NCBI GenBank assembly: GCA_964524835.1
Contig: CAZGEG010000003.1
Coordinates: forward strand, 62,001-126,000
Direction: 5' to 3'
DNA length: 64,000 bases
Source of the DNA: JACRCG01 sp964524835
GTDB taxonomy: Bacteria; Desulfobacterota; Desulfuromonadia; Geobacterales; Pseudopelobacteraceae
The translations under genes and the position numbers were made by a program. This document shows positions 39,808-48,110 of the stretch, in pieces (within the stretch, counting starts at the first letter, position 1; the number at the start of each line of letters is the position of its first letter). A model generated the notes under the pieces. That model searched no databases. It had not been told where the DNA came from and saw nothing but the letters and a program-made list of their open reading frames with translations.

Positions 39808-41457
39808 TTACAGCTTGAACTGCTGCACCAGCCGCTGCAGTTCCTCGGCGTTGCCGTTGAGCTGGGCCGCTGCCGTGGCCGATTGGTGGGCGCCGCTGGC
39901 GGTATCCTGCACCACCTCGGTTATCTGCATCATATTGCTGGATATTTCGCTTGTCGTGGCGGTCTGCTCCTCGGCGGCGGTGGCGATCTGGTTGACCTGC
40001 ATGGCTACGGCGTTTATCTGTTCCAGGATGTCACTCAGCGCCTCGCCGGATTTGGCGGCCTCCGCGGTACCGGACTCCACCTGGCGGACACCCTGCTCCA
40101 TGGCGGCCACGGCGCCCCTGGTCTCTGACTGGATCGCTTTGATCATTTCCCCTATCTCTCGTGTGGCACGGGTGGTGCGTTCGGCCAGGGCGCGCACCTC
40201 ATCGGCAACGACGGCAAAACCGCGCCCCTGCTCTCCGGCCCGGGCCGCCTCGATGGCAGCGTTAAGAGCCAGCAGATTGGTCTGGTCGGCGATGTCCTCG
40301 ATGGTGCCGATAATGGCACCGATCTGGTCGCTGCGCGCCCCCAGACTCTCCACCGTGCTGGCGGATTCCTTGACTTTTGCGGCGATCAGTCCCATGACCA
40401 CGACCGTGTTTTTGACAACCTCCGCACCATTATGTGCCGACCGGGAGGCCTGCTGCGCCCCCTCGGCAGCCATCTGGCAGTTCTGGGCGATATCGCCCGA
40501 CGTGGCCGACATCTCTTCACCGGCGGTCGCCACAGTCGCAGCCTGGGAGGCAACTTCTTCGGCGCCGGTGGCGATACGCTCGGCGGTGCTGTTCACCTGT
40601 GAGGCCGCCACGGCAACCTGTGCCGAACTTTCCGCCACTTTTCTGATGGCCTGCGAAAACGAGTCGGCCATGATGTCAAACGAGTCCCCGATGGCGCCCA
40701 GCTCGTCCCTGCTTGTCAGCCGGACACGGCGCGACAGGTCGCCATGGGCCATGGCGCTGCTGGCATCCACCAGCGACGCGGCGGCCGACGAAATGGAGCG
40801 GATGATCATGAAGCCAAGAATGACCGACACCAGTATGGAAGCGATAATTGCGCCGACAACCAGCGCCATGGTGGTACGATACTGTTTTACCGCGTCGTCG
40901 TATGCTTTCTTCCCCTGCGCCTGTTCATTTTCGTACAGTTTCAGTGCGGCTTCATTTGCTGTTTTGAAAAGCGGATTGATTTTCGTGATGGTAAGGCGGG
41001 TCGCCTCCGGGAAGTTGCCTGCGAGTACCAAATCATGAACCGGAAGCAACCCCTCTTTGACGAAAATTCCCCGCTTTTCGGCAAAGTCGTCAGCCATCTT
41101 CTTTTCTTCAACGCTGAGAGTGCCGCTGCCGGTATATTCCTTCCAGATTGCCGCTATCTCCTCAATATTTTTCTTCACCGAATTCAGATGCAGCTCCATG
41201 GCATGGTCATGCAGCTTGACTATGTCCGGTGCTGCCGGGTTGTGCTGAAGTGCCAGCAGCAGTTGAATCCGGTTATCGCGCATAAGCCCCATGATATGAC
41301 TGAAACGCGTAACATTCGTCAGGCTCTCCTTGTAGAGGTTCTCGATATCGTTGTTGCTCCCCTTCATGCCTGCCAGGCCCAGAAACCCGGCAACCATCAC
41401 CGAAACACATCCCACCAGCAGGATAATCGTGATTTTGGTTTTTATGCTGAGACTCAT
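39808..41457 (-). CDS. Methyl-accepting chemotaxis protein, paired with CheW copy 2
   Basis: Chemoreceptor (549 aa): TM1 ~8-30, periplasmic four-helix sensor with an HNPAAPDIVKLHDHA segment (several histidines that could bind heme or metal), TM2 ~195-217, HAMP and a signalling domain whose sequence is almost the same as that of the 18.2-kb receptor. It ends VQQFKL without a tether. GTAAAGGAGCGCATGCA precedes the start. The divergent sensor and conserved signalling half suggest domain swapping or gene conversion between the two loci. Confidence 0.95.
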   Translation of the reverse strand: MSLSIKTKITIILLVGCVSVMVAGFLGLAGMKGSNNDIENLYKESLTNVTRFSHIMGLMRDNRIQLLLALQHNPAAPDIVKLHDHAMELHLNSVKKNIEEIAAIWKEYTGSGTLSVEEKKMADDFAEKRGIFVKEGLLPVHDLVLAGNFPEATRLTITKINPLFKTANEAALKLYENEQAQGKKAYDDAVKQYRTTMALVVGAIIASILVSVILGFMIIRSISSAAASLVDASSAMAHGDLSRRVRLTSRDELGAIGDSFDIMADSFSQAIRKVAESSAQVAVAASQVNSTAERIATGAEEVASQAATVATAGEEMSATSGDIAQNCQMAAEGAQQASRSAHNGAEVVKNTVVVMGLIAAKVKESASTVESLGARSDQIGAIIGTIEDIADQTNLLALNAAIEAARAGEQGRGFAVVADEVRALAERTTRATREIGEMIKAIQSETRGAVAAMEQGVRQVESGTAEAAKSGEALSDILEQINAVAMQVNQIATAAEEQTATTSEISSNMMQITEVVQDTASGAHQSATAAAQLNGNAEELQRLVQQFKL

Positions 41458-41537
41458 TGCATGCGCTCCTTTACGGTCAGATGTACCTTCTGCGGACGTT
41501 TTCTCCGGCTATACGCCGGAAAACCGGCAATGTGGCA

Positions 41538-41566
41538 AAATATAGATACATTATCGCCCTGTCAAT
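41538..41566 (-). promoter_or_regulatory. Sigma70-type promoter of the receptor/cheW pair
   Basis: Minus strand: consensus -35 TTGACA (41566-41561), 17-bp spacer, TATTTT (41543-41538). A hairpin TTTTCTCCGGC/GCCGGAAAA (41523-41499) follows in the leader, 42 bp before the start codon. Confidence 0.5.
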
Positions 41567-41671
41567 TGGGGAAAACCCTTAGTAGAAGTTTTTTTCTGGC
41601 GCTGACTGTGCCGGCAGCACGGGGAGGGGGGGCCGATCAGCGGCCGGATCTGGTGCGGATCGACGCCGCTG

Positions 41672-42481
41672 TTATTTCAGTTGCGAAAAAGACAGAACCA
41701 GCGTCACCAGCAGGGGATACAGGTTAAGGTAGATGAAGAGCGGCTTCCTGGAGCGGAGCAGCGCCAGAAGCAGCAGCGGGACGGGGACGGCGGCATACCA
41801 CACGGCTGCGGGGCGGCCGATAAGTCCGAAGGCCGGCAGCAGCAGGGTAGCCGCCGCCAGGGCGACGATCCAGAGCCCGAACAGTCCCTCCCTCACCGTA
41901 ACGAGCGGAAAACCGGCCAGGCGGTAATCCGCACGGTGGCGCTCCTGCAGCAGCCAGAAGTGCGGGACCTGCCAGAGGAACAGGACACCGGCCAGAGTGA
42001 TGATCCGGTAATCGGCCGGAGCGCCCCCGGCAAGAGTCCAGCCGATCAGCGGCGGAAAGGCCCCGCACAGTGCCCCGAGCGGCAGGGCCAGGGCGGTTTT
42101 GCGCTTGAGCGGGGTATAAACGGTAAGATACCAGGCCGTGGCGGACAGACCGAGCAGGGGGGGGAGGAGACCTCCGGACACGAAGAGCAGGGCAAGGCCG
42201 GTCAGGATGGCGCAGGTTCCGGCAAGAGCGGCGGTTGCAGCGGTGAGTCGTCCCTGGGGTAGCGGGCGCAGCATGGTGCGGGACATCAGCGCGTCGAGGT
42301 CACGCTCCAGCAACTGGTTGAAGGCCGAACCGCCCATGGCAAGCAAGGTCACGCCGCCGAAAGCCGCCGACAGAGTCACCGCCTCGATCGGCGCCGGGAA
42401 GAGGCAATACCCCCCCAGGGCGGTCACTCCGTTCAGCAGCGCCAGGCGCAGGCGGAACAGGGTGGCCAGGGCGCGGATCAT
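41672..42481 (-). CDS. ctaB: Protoheme IX farnesyltransferase CtaB
   Basis: Polytopic UbiA-family prenyltransferase (269 aa) that converts heme B to heme O, the step before heme A of caa3/aa3 oxidases. The allylic-diphosphate site NQLLERDLDALMSRT and second motif YTPLKRKTAL are present, with about eight or nine hydrophobic segments. Slightly shorter than many CtaB proteins. Its ATG overlaps the ctaC stop (ATGA). No ctaA (heme A synthase) is seen in this window. Confidence 0.93.
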   Translation of the reverse strand: MIRALATLFRLRLALLNGVTALGGYCLFPAPIEAVTLSAAFGGVTLLAMGGSAFNQLLERDLDALMSRTMLRPLPQGRLTAATAALAGTCAILTGLALLFVSGGLLPPLLGLSATAWYLTVYTPLKRKTALALPLGALCGAFPPLIGWTLAGGAPADYRIITLAGVLFLWQVPHFWLLQERHRADYRLAGFPLVTVREGLFGLWIVALAAATLLLPAFGLIGRPAAVWYAAVPVPLLLLALLRSRKPLFIYLNLYPLLVTLVLSFSQLK

Positions 42482-43404
42482 TTGAGCCCTGCCAGGTATT
42501 CCAGCAGCGCCGACAGCTCCTCTTCCTTGAGTGAAAAGGGGGGCATTATCGCCGGAAAGCCTTTGACCACGTCGGCGCCAGGCTCCGAAAGGGAGCGCCG
42601 CAGGTAGGCGGCGTCCGTGGTGACGGTCCGTTCAACGTCGTGCGTCACAACCGTTACGCTCCTGCCCCAGATCCCCTTGAAAGTCGGCCCGACCCCGGGG
42701 GTTCCATCCTCGGAGTGGCATCCCAGACAGCCATATTTTTCCAGCAATTCGTGTCCGCCATGTTCCTCGCCGACTTCTCCCTTTTCTTTGCCCTCCACTC
42801 CCTGTTCCAGCCATTCGGCAAATTCCGCCTCGGGCAGCGCCTCTACGGTGGTTATCATGGCCGAATGGTTGGTGCCGCAGTACTGGGAGCAGAAGAGATC
42901 ATAGCTGCCCGGTTCCGTGGCCACAAACCAGGCGTAATTGGCCATGCCGGGCACCACGTCACGCTTGACCCGGAAGGCGGGGAGAAAAAACCCGTGGATC
43001 ACGTCCTGTGAGACCAGTTCCACACGCACCGCCCTGCCGACCGGAACATACAGCTTGGGACTGGTCCTGCCGTTTTCATACCTGAAATCCCACGACCACA
43101 TGCGTGCCGTGGCGGTTACCGAAAGGGCACCCGGCGGCACGGTCCGCAGCACCAGGTACTCTTTCCAGCCGTACCAGAACATGGCCAGCACCAGCAGGGT
43201 CGGCAGCACGATCCAGACGATCTCCAGCGTAAGGTTCCCCTCGGCCCGGGAGGTCGGCTCCGGTGCGCGGGAGCGGTGGTAGCGCACGACAAAAAACACC
43301 ATGGCCACTGTGATACCGAGCAGCAGTACGAGGCAGGCGCCGAAGATGAACATGAAGACCGGGTCGACCGCTTCGGCGGTGGTTATGAGGGCCTGTGGGT
43401 TCAC
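42478..43404 (-). CDS. ctaC: Cytochrome c oxidase subunit II with fused cytochrome c domain
   Basis: A 308-aa subunit II: two N-terminal membrane helices (~14-38, ~60-78), a cupredoxin domain with the CuA site (CSQYCGTNHSAM plus the upstream His of DVIHGFF), and a C-terminal cytochrome c domain with CLGCH and a likely Met ligand in AIMPPFS. The fusion marks a caa3-type oxidase taking electrons directly through its own heme c. It uses a GTG start with AAGGGGACAAC upstream, ten bases after the ctaF stop. Confidence 0.95.
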   Translation of the reverse strand: MNPQALITTAEAVDPVFMFIFGACLVLLLGITVAMVFFVVRYHRSRAPEPTSRAEGNLTLEIVWIVLPTLLVLAMFWYGWKEYLVLRTVPPGALSVTATARMWSWDFRYENGRTSPKLYVPVGRAVRVELVSQDVIHGFFLPAFRVKRDVVPGMANYAWFVATEPGSYDLFCSQYCGTNHSAMITTVEALPEAEFAEWLEQGVEGKEKGEVGEEHGGHELLEKYGCLGCHSEDGTPGVGPTFKGIWGRSVTVVTHDVERTVTTDAAYLRRSLSEPGADVVKGFPAIMPPFSLKEEELSALLEYLAGLK

Positions 43405-43413
43405 GTTGTCCCC

Positions 43414-43695
43414 TTAGCGGTAAAGTACATCAAAAAAGGTGAAGCCGATGAAGATGGCCAGGGTGGCCAGCGTCAGGAACAGCAGCCAGCGCAGCAGCCG
43501 CCCCTCGTACTCCATGTGCATGAATACGGCTATTACCAGTCCGGCTTTGGCGCAGGCGATGGACAGCGCCCCCAGCACCTTGTATCCACCAAGCTCCACG
43601 CGGGTGATCGCCACGGTCAGGACGGTCAGGGCCAGCAGCGCCAGCCAGATGCCGGTCAGTTTCTTGTAGCTTACGATGTGCTGTTGTTCAATCAT
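43414..43695 (-). CDS. ctaF: Cytochrome c oxidase subunit IV (prokaryotic, CtaF)
   Basis: A 93-aa protein with three membrane helices (LTGIWLALLALTVLTVAI, ACAKAGLVIAVFMHM, LLFLTLATLAIFIGFTFF), the pattern of small bacterial oxidase subunit IV; FMHMEYEGRL is characteristic. There is no Shine-Dalgarno before ATG 43695. The GxxExxY frame ends with TGA eight bases inside ctaF, so ctaF translation may now be coupled to that inserted gene. Confidence 0.9.
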   Translation of the reverse strand: MIEQQHIVSYKKLTGIWLALLALTVLTVAITRVELGGYKVLGALSIACAKAGLVIAVFMHMEYEGRLLRWLLFLTLATLAIFIGFTFFDVLYR

Positions 43696-44119
43696 GGTCT
43701 AAAACTCGATTCACGCGGAGTCGCGGAGACGCGGAAGGAGAAAGGTTATTCACGATTCTGTCTACTCCTTCTTTCATGGTAGCTGCTCCAAAATTAAGCA
43801 GTAAACCAACATTAAATTTAAGTAGACGCAGATAGGTCAATAACTGTTTGGAATGAACCGCAGCTAACTTTTCAACCGATTTCAGTTCGACAACGACACG
43901 ATCTTCAACAAGTAAATCAATTCTGAAGGCATCCTCAAAAATCATTCCGTTGTATTCAAATGTTATAGGTTTCTGTCGCTCCACTGCAAGTCCTCTACGC
44001 TCCAGTTCTTTAGCTAGGATCATTTCATAAACCGACTCGAGCAGACCCGGACCCAGCTGCACATGGAGCTTGTAGGCTGCATCCACTATTTCGCCTGTAA
44101 TGTCATCAAGGTTTTTCAT
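43688..44119 (-). CDS. GxxExxY family protein (PD-(D/E)XK nuclease fold)
   Basis: A 143-aa protein of the GxxExxY family (Pfam PDDEXK_3). The name-giving motif is GPGLLESVYE; the nuclease-like core follows as FRIDLLVEDRVVVELKSVEKL, with D and ExK in the expected positions. Function is unknown in the literature I recall. Its base composition is visibly more AT-rich than the oxidase genes around it, and its last ~10 codons are formed by the inverted terminal repeat (SASPRLRVN), as if the gene and the repeat move as one. It splits ctaE from ctaF. Confidence 0.9.
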   Translation of the reverse strand: MKNLDDITGEIVDAAYKLHVQLGPGLLESVYEMILAKELERRGLAVERQKPITFEYNGMIFEDAFRIDLLVEDRVVVELKSVEKLAAVHSKQLLTYLRLLKFNVGLLLNFGAATMKEGVDRIVNNLSPSASPRLRVNRVLDHD

Positions 44120-44232
44120 AACTTACCCTGTATAGCTTACGCAGATTCGTGGAGTACACGGAGAAAACAAAAAAATTGAACAATATTCCTGTTTCGAATT
44201 GTCTTTTCCGCGTTCTCCGCGTCTCCGCGTGA
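43711..44232. mobile_element. Putative GxxExxY-bearing element with inverted terminal repeats
   Basis: TCACGCGGAGTCGCGGAGAC and following bases (43711-43738) are repeated inverted at 44205-44232 (TTTCCGCGTTCTCCGCGTCT onward), with ~25 of 28 positions in agreement. The ~520 bp between them hold the GxxExxY gene and, upstream of it, a further unit GTGGAGTACACGGAG (44151-44165) of a related repeat type. The ends share the GCGGAG unit with the 48111-48227 element, which lacks a gene. No transposase, integrase or obvious target duplication is visible. Confidence 0.6.
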
Positions 44233-44241
44233 GGCCAGCCT

Positions 44242-44844
44242 CTAAAGAATTAAGTAATAGAGCGGGAAGATGAATATCCAGATCAGGTCCACCAGGTGCC
44301 AGTAGAGCGCCCCGTTCTCCAGCAGGATGAAGTTATCGGCCGTTACCGCTCCTCCCTTGACCCTGACCGCGATCCAGGCCAATAGCGCTCCGCCGATCAG
44401 CACATGCAGGCCGTGAATGCCGGTGGTCATGAAGTAGAGGCTGAAGAAAACCGACTCCCCCGGCGCTCCCTCCCTGAGGAGTTCGGAACCGGGGTAGATG
44501 CCGTGGCCGATCTTGGCGCTCCACTCGAAATACTTGACCGCCATGAAGCCGGCGGCGCAGAGGATCGTGCCGAAGATCAGCCCCAGGACGCGGCGCAGCT
44601 CGCCCAGCTGCACGGCGGTGACCGCCATGGCGGCAAAGAGGCTGCTGGTGAGCAGGATGACGGTGTTGGCCGCTCCCAAAGCCCAGTCGAGCTGCGTGCC
44701 CCCCGCCGCGAATTCGTGCGGATAACGCTTGAGGTACACCGCGTAGAGCAGGAACAGCCCGCCGAAGAGCAGCAGTTCAGTGAACAGGAACAGCCACATG
44801 CCGAGCTTGGCCCCGAAGTAGTCTTTGTGTGCCTGGTGGGTCAC
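44242..44844 (-). CDS. ctaE: Cytochrome c oxidase subunit III
   Basis: A 200-aa subunit III with five membrane helices, starting AHKDYFGAKLGMWLFLFTEL, with conserved TGIHGLHVLIG and ENGALYWHLVDLIWIFIFPLYYL. I place the start at GTG 44844, one base after the stop of the AbiEii gene, with GAGGG upstream; an earlier frame start lies inside that gene. Subunit III lacks redox centres and stabilises subunit I. Being fused translationally to a toxin gene is unusual for an oxidase subunit. Confidence 0.93.
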   Translation of the reverse strand: MTHQAHKDYFGAKLGMWLFLFTELLLFGGLFLLYAVYLKRYPHEFAAGGTQLDWALGAANTVILLTSSLFAAMAVTAVQLGELRRVLGLIFGTILCAAGFMAVKYFEWSAKIGHGIYPGSELLREGAPGESVFFSLYFMTTGIHGLHVLIGGALLAWIAVRVKGGAVTADNFILLENGALYWHLVDLIWIFIFPLYYLIL

Positions 44845-44845
44845 G

Positions 44846-45724
44846 TCAGTCGCCCTCTTTGACAATCTTGATCCTGCCCGCCACATCCCTGAAAAAATCC
44901 CGCGACCAGATGGCCAGTGACTGCCGATCTTTCACGAATGGCGTTACATCCTGAAGCGCCTGATCAAGGTCGAGCCGATCAATGGCGTCATGCATCAGCC
45001 GATCAAAATCCTGCCGCGTCAACCGGGCATCGCCAGTCCAGTGGCCTGTCTGGCGCATGCGCTGCTCCAGATGTGCCAGATTCAACTCAGGGTGATTTGC
45101 GGCATACCAGACAAGGTCGTACCAGTCGCGACCCTTGACCCGGTTATTCCATTTGCGGAACAGTATAGCGTGCATCTTGCCGGCAAACAGGCCGGGAAGG
45201 GTGTAACAGCGCACGGCAAAGGGAATCGGCTGCAGCAGGTAACGGGTAGTGGTCATAAAGGCCGGGGGAGGATCGGTGTCCACCTCGATCTTGATCTTCA
45301 TGACCTGTCCCGGCGGTATCTGCCCGGCGATGCGCTCGTCCGTCTCGATCACCAGCAGTTCATTGCGGGTAGTAGCCTTGAGAAATGCCGACTGAACGGC
45401 GCTTTCCACGGATTTGTCGACCTTTTCCACCCTCAGGTTGAAACCGAATGCCCGCACCTCCTCCTCGAGGGCGGCGCTGTAACGCAGCAGAGAAAAATCG
45501 GTCGAAGGCGCAAGCAGCGAAAAGTCCAGATCTTCCGAAAAACGGTCGATACCGTGCAGGATACGCAGGGCGGTGCCGCCGTAAAACGCGGCGTGTTCAA
45601 AAAAACGCGCCCGCCACAGCCCCAGCAGGGCGATCTCCTGGATGATTTCCCGCAGTGCCCGCACCGAGTCGTCGATGCTTTGGGGATCGTATTTGGCAAG
45701 CATCCGCTCGATGGCGTCATGCAT
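44846..45724 (-). CDS. abiEii: AbiEii/AbiGii-type nucleotidyltransferase toxin
   Basis: A 292-aa toxin of the type IV AbiE system. The nucleotidyltransferase motif reads YGGTALRILHG...SEDLDFSLL, and the C-terminal part has the conserved KMHAILFRKW...KGRDWYDLVWY. Related toxins add pyrimidines to tRNA acceptor ends or bind GTP and are bacteriostatic until neutralised. It overlaps the antitoxin gene by eight bases and ends one base before ctaE. The motifs are intact, so it is probably functional. Confidence 0.93.
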   Translation of the reverse strand: MHDAIERMLAKYDPQSIDDSVRALREIIQEIALLGLWRARFFEHAAFYGGTALRILHGIDRFSEDLDFSLLAPSTDFSLLRYSAALEEEVRAFGFNLRVEKVDKSVESAVQSAFLKATTRNELLVIETDERIAGQIPPGQVMKIKIEVDTDPPPAFMTTTRYLLQPIPFAVRCYTLPGLFAGKMHAILFRKWNNRVKGRDWYDLVWYAANHPELNLAHLEQRMRQTGHWTGDARLTRQDFDRLMHDAIDRLDLDQALQDVTPFVKDRQSLAIWSRDFFRDVAGRIKIVKEGD

Positions 45725-46379
45725 GGCCAGCCCCCTCTTTCTTTGCCTGCATCCGCCTGACCAGAGCGGCCAGCAGCTTCAGACGGCGTGATCCGTAGGC
45801 GTCAGCCACCGTCAGCAGGTTGCCGGAGTCAAGCTGTACCAAGGATTCCCGATCAATTCTGAGATTCTCTTCCAGATAGACCGCCAGATCCTTCTGAGAG
45901 GCGATGCCGGTGCCCCGTTCCGCCACGACCCGGTCAGCCAGCGCCTTCTCCGGTATTGCCATCAGGAAGGAACGCCCGTCGGCAAGCTCGATGCGGTCAA
46001 TTCCAAAGTGGTATGCCGCCAACGGAACCATGCGGTAGCTGAACCGTCCGACCGGTGTTTCGAAGCTGCGTGAACGGCCGCAGGTGACCGAAGTGAAGGT
46101 TTCGGCGCGCTCCGGAATCAGGCCGTGATAATGCAGGGCGTACTCCAGGGAGATGTATGATGGACCATAGATCAGGTTGGCCAGCAGCTCCCGGCAGAAA
46201 GGGGTGCGGCGGTAGCGCTCGCCAAAAAGGTACAGCCCTTTCTTGACCCGGATAAGATCGCCCTTGCGCAGCAGCGAGCTGATCTTCTTGCGCGGGTGGG
46301 CATACTCGCGCAGCGAATCCAGCAGGGTCTGATAATCGAATTCCTCGAACGGTATGGTTAGTCTAAGTTGTTCGTACAT
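45717..46379 (-). CDS. abiEi: AbiEi-family antitoxin/transcriptional repressor
   Basis: A 220-aa antitoxin: an N-terminal winged helix (ISSLLRKGDLIRVKKGLYLFGERYR), a central YGPSYISLEYALHYHGLIPE and a C-terminal antitoxin domain. AbiEi proteins bind repeats in their own promoter and neutralise AbiEii without direct complex formation. There is no clear ribosome site before ATG 46379. Located between ctaD and ctaE. An AT-rich 75-bp region upstream contains short repeats that could be its operator. Confidence 0.9.
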   Translation of the reverse strand: MYEQLRLTIPFEEFDYQTLLDSLREYAHPRKKISSLLRKGDLIRVKKGLYLFGERYRRTPFCRELLANLIYGPSYISLEYALHYHGLIPERAETFTSVTCGRSRSFETPVGRFSYRMVPLAAYHFGIDRIELADGRSFLMAIPEKALADRVVAERGTGIASQKDLAVYLEENLRIDRESLVQLDSGNLLTVADAYGSRRLKLLAALVRRMQAKKEGAGHA

Positions 46380-46454
46380 GGCTCAATAATAGCGATATTC
46401 AGCATGGTATGTCCATATTTATGTCACTTACTATGTTGAAATATATCATCTACC
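46380..46454 (-). promoter_or_regulatory. Candidate abiE promoter/operator
   Basis: AT-rich spacer between ctaD and abiEi. Two direct TATGTC units (plus strand 46408-46413 and 46420-46425) are spaced 12 bp, about one helical turn, with a further ATGGTAT nearby. Such repeats are the kind of site an AbiEi winged-helix protein binds. No consensus -35/-10 was evident. Confidence 0.4.
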
Positions 46455-48080
46455 TTACTGTTTCTCCGCGCTTTTCAAAGCCGTAAAATCATACGGCCCG
46501 TGGGTGACGATCGGCTCCTCGGTGAAATTCTCCGTCGGGGGGGGCGTGGGGATGCTCCACTCCAGCGTGGCCCCTCCCCAGGGGTTCCCTGCGAACGGCA
46601 CCCCCCACCGGAGTCCCCGGAACAGGTTGACCAGCATGATGACCATGCCGGTTGCCAGAATCCAGCTGCCGACGGTGGCGACCAGGTTGAGGGTGGCGAA
46701 TTCCGGCAGATAATCGTAGTATCGGCGCGGCATCCCCTTCATCCCAAGTACCTGCATGGTGAAGTAGGTAATGTTGAAACCGGTGAACATAAGCCCCCAG
46801 GCGATGACCGCCGGCTTCTCGGCGTAACGGCGGCCGTAGAATTTGGGGAGCCAGTAATGCATGGCGGCGAAGAAGGCGAACCCGGAGCCGCCGAAAATCA
46901 CATAGTGGAAATGTCCCACCACGAAATGGGTGTCATGCACGTGGATGTCGGTGGCGGCCGCGCCGAGGATCAGGCCGGAGAGGCCCCCGATGGAGAAGAG
47001 CAGGATGAAGGAGAGGGCGAACAGCATGGGGGCTTCCAGCGAGATCGAGCCGCGAAAGAGGGTGGAGACCCAGTTGAACACCTTGATGGCCGATGGTATG
47101 GCGACGATGAAGGTCAGAAACGAGAAGACCATGACCGCGGTGTCGCTCATGCCGCTGGTGAACATGTGGTGCCCCCAGACCAGGGAGCCGAAGGCGGCAA
47201 TGGCCAGGCTGGAGAAGGCGATCATCTTGTAGCCGAAGATCGGCTTGCGCGAGAATACCGGGATGATGTCCGAAATCACCCCCATTGCCGGCAGGATCAT
47301 GATGTAGACCGCCGGGTGGGAGTAGATCCAGAACAGGTGCTGGTACATGACCGGGTCCCCCCCCATGGCCGGATCGAACAGGCCGGTGCCGAGCAGCCGC
47401 TCAGCCACCACCAGCACCAGGGTGATGGCCAGGATCGGTGTCGCCAGGATCTGTACCCAGGCGGTGGCGTAGAGCGACCAGACAAACAGCGGCAGGCGGC
47501 CCCAGGTCATCCCGGTGGCCCGCAGCCGGTGGATGGTGGTGACGAAGTTGACTCCGGTCAGGATCGAGGAAAAACCGACGATGAAGACCCCGAAGACCGC
47601 CAGGGAGACGTTGGTTCCGGTACGGGCACTGAAGGGAACGTAGAAGGTCCAGCCGGTATCGGGCGGGCCGCCGCCGGTGAAGAGCGAGGCCAGGATAATG
47701 ACGGCACCGATCATGTAGAGCCACCAGGAGAGCAGGTTCAGGCGGGGAAAGGAAACGTCGCGGGCGCCGATCTGGATCGGCATGACCAGGTTGCCGAAGG
47801 ATCCCTGAAAACCGGGGATGATGAAGAGGAAGATCATCACGACGCCATGTACCGTGAAGAGCGCGTTGTAACTCTGCGCCCCCATGAGCGTCCGTCCCGG
47901 CGCCATCAGCTCGATGCGGATCAGGAGCCCCAGCAGTACCCCCACCAGGAAGAAACCGAAGGTGGCATAGAAGTAGAGCAGCCCGATCCGCTTGTGGTCG
48001 GTGGAAAAAATCCAGGAGGTGATGCCCGATTTCCCGGTATCGTTCCAGAAGCTGGTTAGTTGTGGTTGTATGTGAGTCAT
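46455..48080 (-). CDS. ctaD: Cytochrome c oxidase subunit I
   Basis: Catalytic heme-copper subunit (541 aa, about 12 membrane helices). Metal ligands are visible: low-spin heme His in LFTVHGVVMIF, CuB His with cross-linked Tyr in YSHPAVYIMILP, CuB pair in VWGHHMFTSG, and heme ligands in VVGHFHYVIFGG. This is the A-type caa3/aa3 oxidase. I chose ATG 48080, with CAGGAGATTTG upstream. The gene lies between a short inverted-repeat element (upstream, toward sco) and the AbiE genes (downstream). Aerobic or microaerobic respiration in an otherwise Geobacter-like genome is implied. Confidence 0.97.
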   Translation of the reverse strand: MTHIQPQLTSFWNDTGKSGITSWIFSTDHKRIGLLYFYATFGFFLVGVLLGLLIRIELMAPGRTLMGAQSYNALFTVHGVVMIFLFIIPGFQGSFGNLVMPIQIGARDVSFPRLNLLSWWLYMIGAVIILASLFTGGGPPDTGWTFYVPFSARTGTNVSLAVFGVFIVGFSSILTGVNFVTTIHRLRATGMTWGRLPLFVWSLYATAWVQILATPILAITLVLVVAERLLGTGLFDPAMGGDPVMYQHLFWIYSHPAVYIMILPAMGVISDIIPVFSRKPIFGYKMIAFSSLAIAAFGSLVWGHHMFTSGMSDTAVMVFSFLTFIVAIPSAIKVFNWVSTLFRGSISLEAPMLFALSFILLFSIGGLSGLILGAAATDIHVHDTHFVVGHFHYVIFGGSGFAFFAAMHYWLPKFYGRRYAEKPAVIAWGLMFTGFNITYFTMQVLGMKGMPRRYYDYLPEFATLNLVATVGSWILATGMVIMLVNLFRGLRWGVPFAGNPWGGATLEWSIPTPPPTENFTEEPIVTHGPYDFTALKSAEKQ

Positions 48081-48110
48081 CAAATCTCCTGAAGTGTAAA
48101 AAAATAATTA

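Noticed and set aside
39113..41038. 641-aa plus-strand frame opposite the receptor/cheW pair
   Set aside because: Ser/Ala-rich mirror of the receptor signalling domain; the same pattern appears opposite the other receptors.
43711..44232. Insertion sequence or integron in the oxidase operon
   Set aside because: No transposase or integrase frame and no target duplication visible; kept only as a putative unclassified element.
46500..48059. 519-aa plus-strand frame opposite ctaD
   Set aside because: Gly/Asp/Glu/His-rich mirror frame of a membrane protein gene; no family resemblance.
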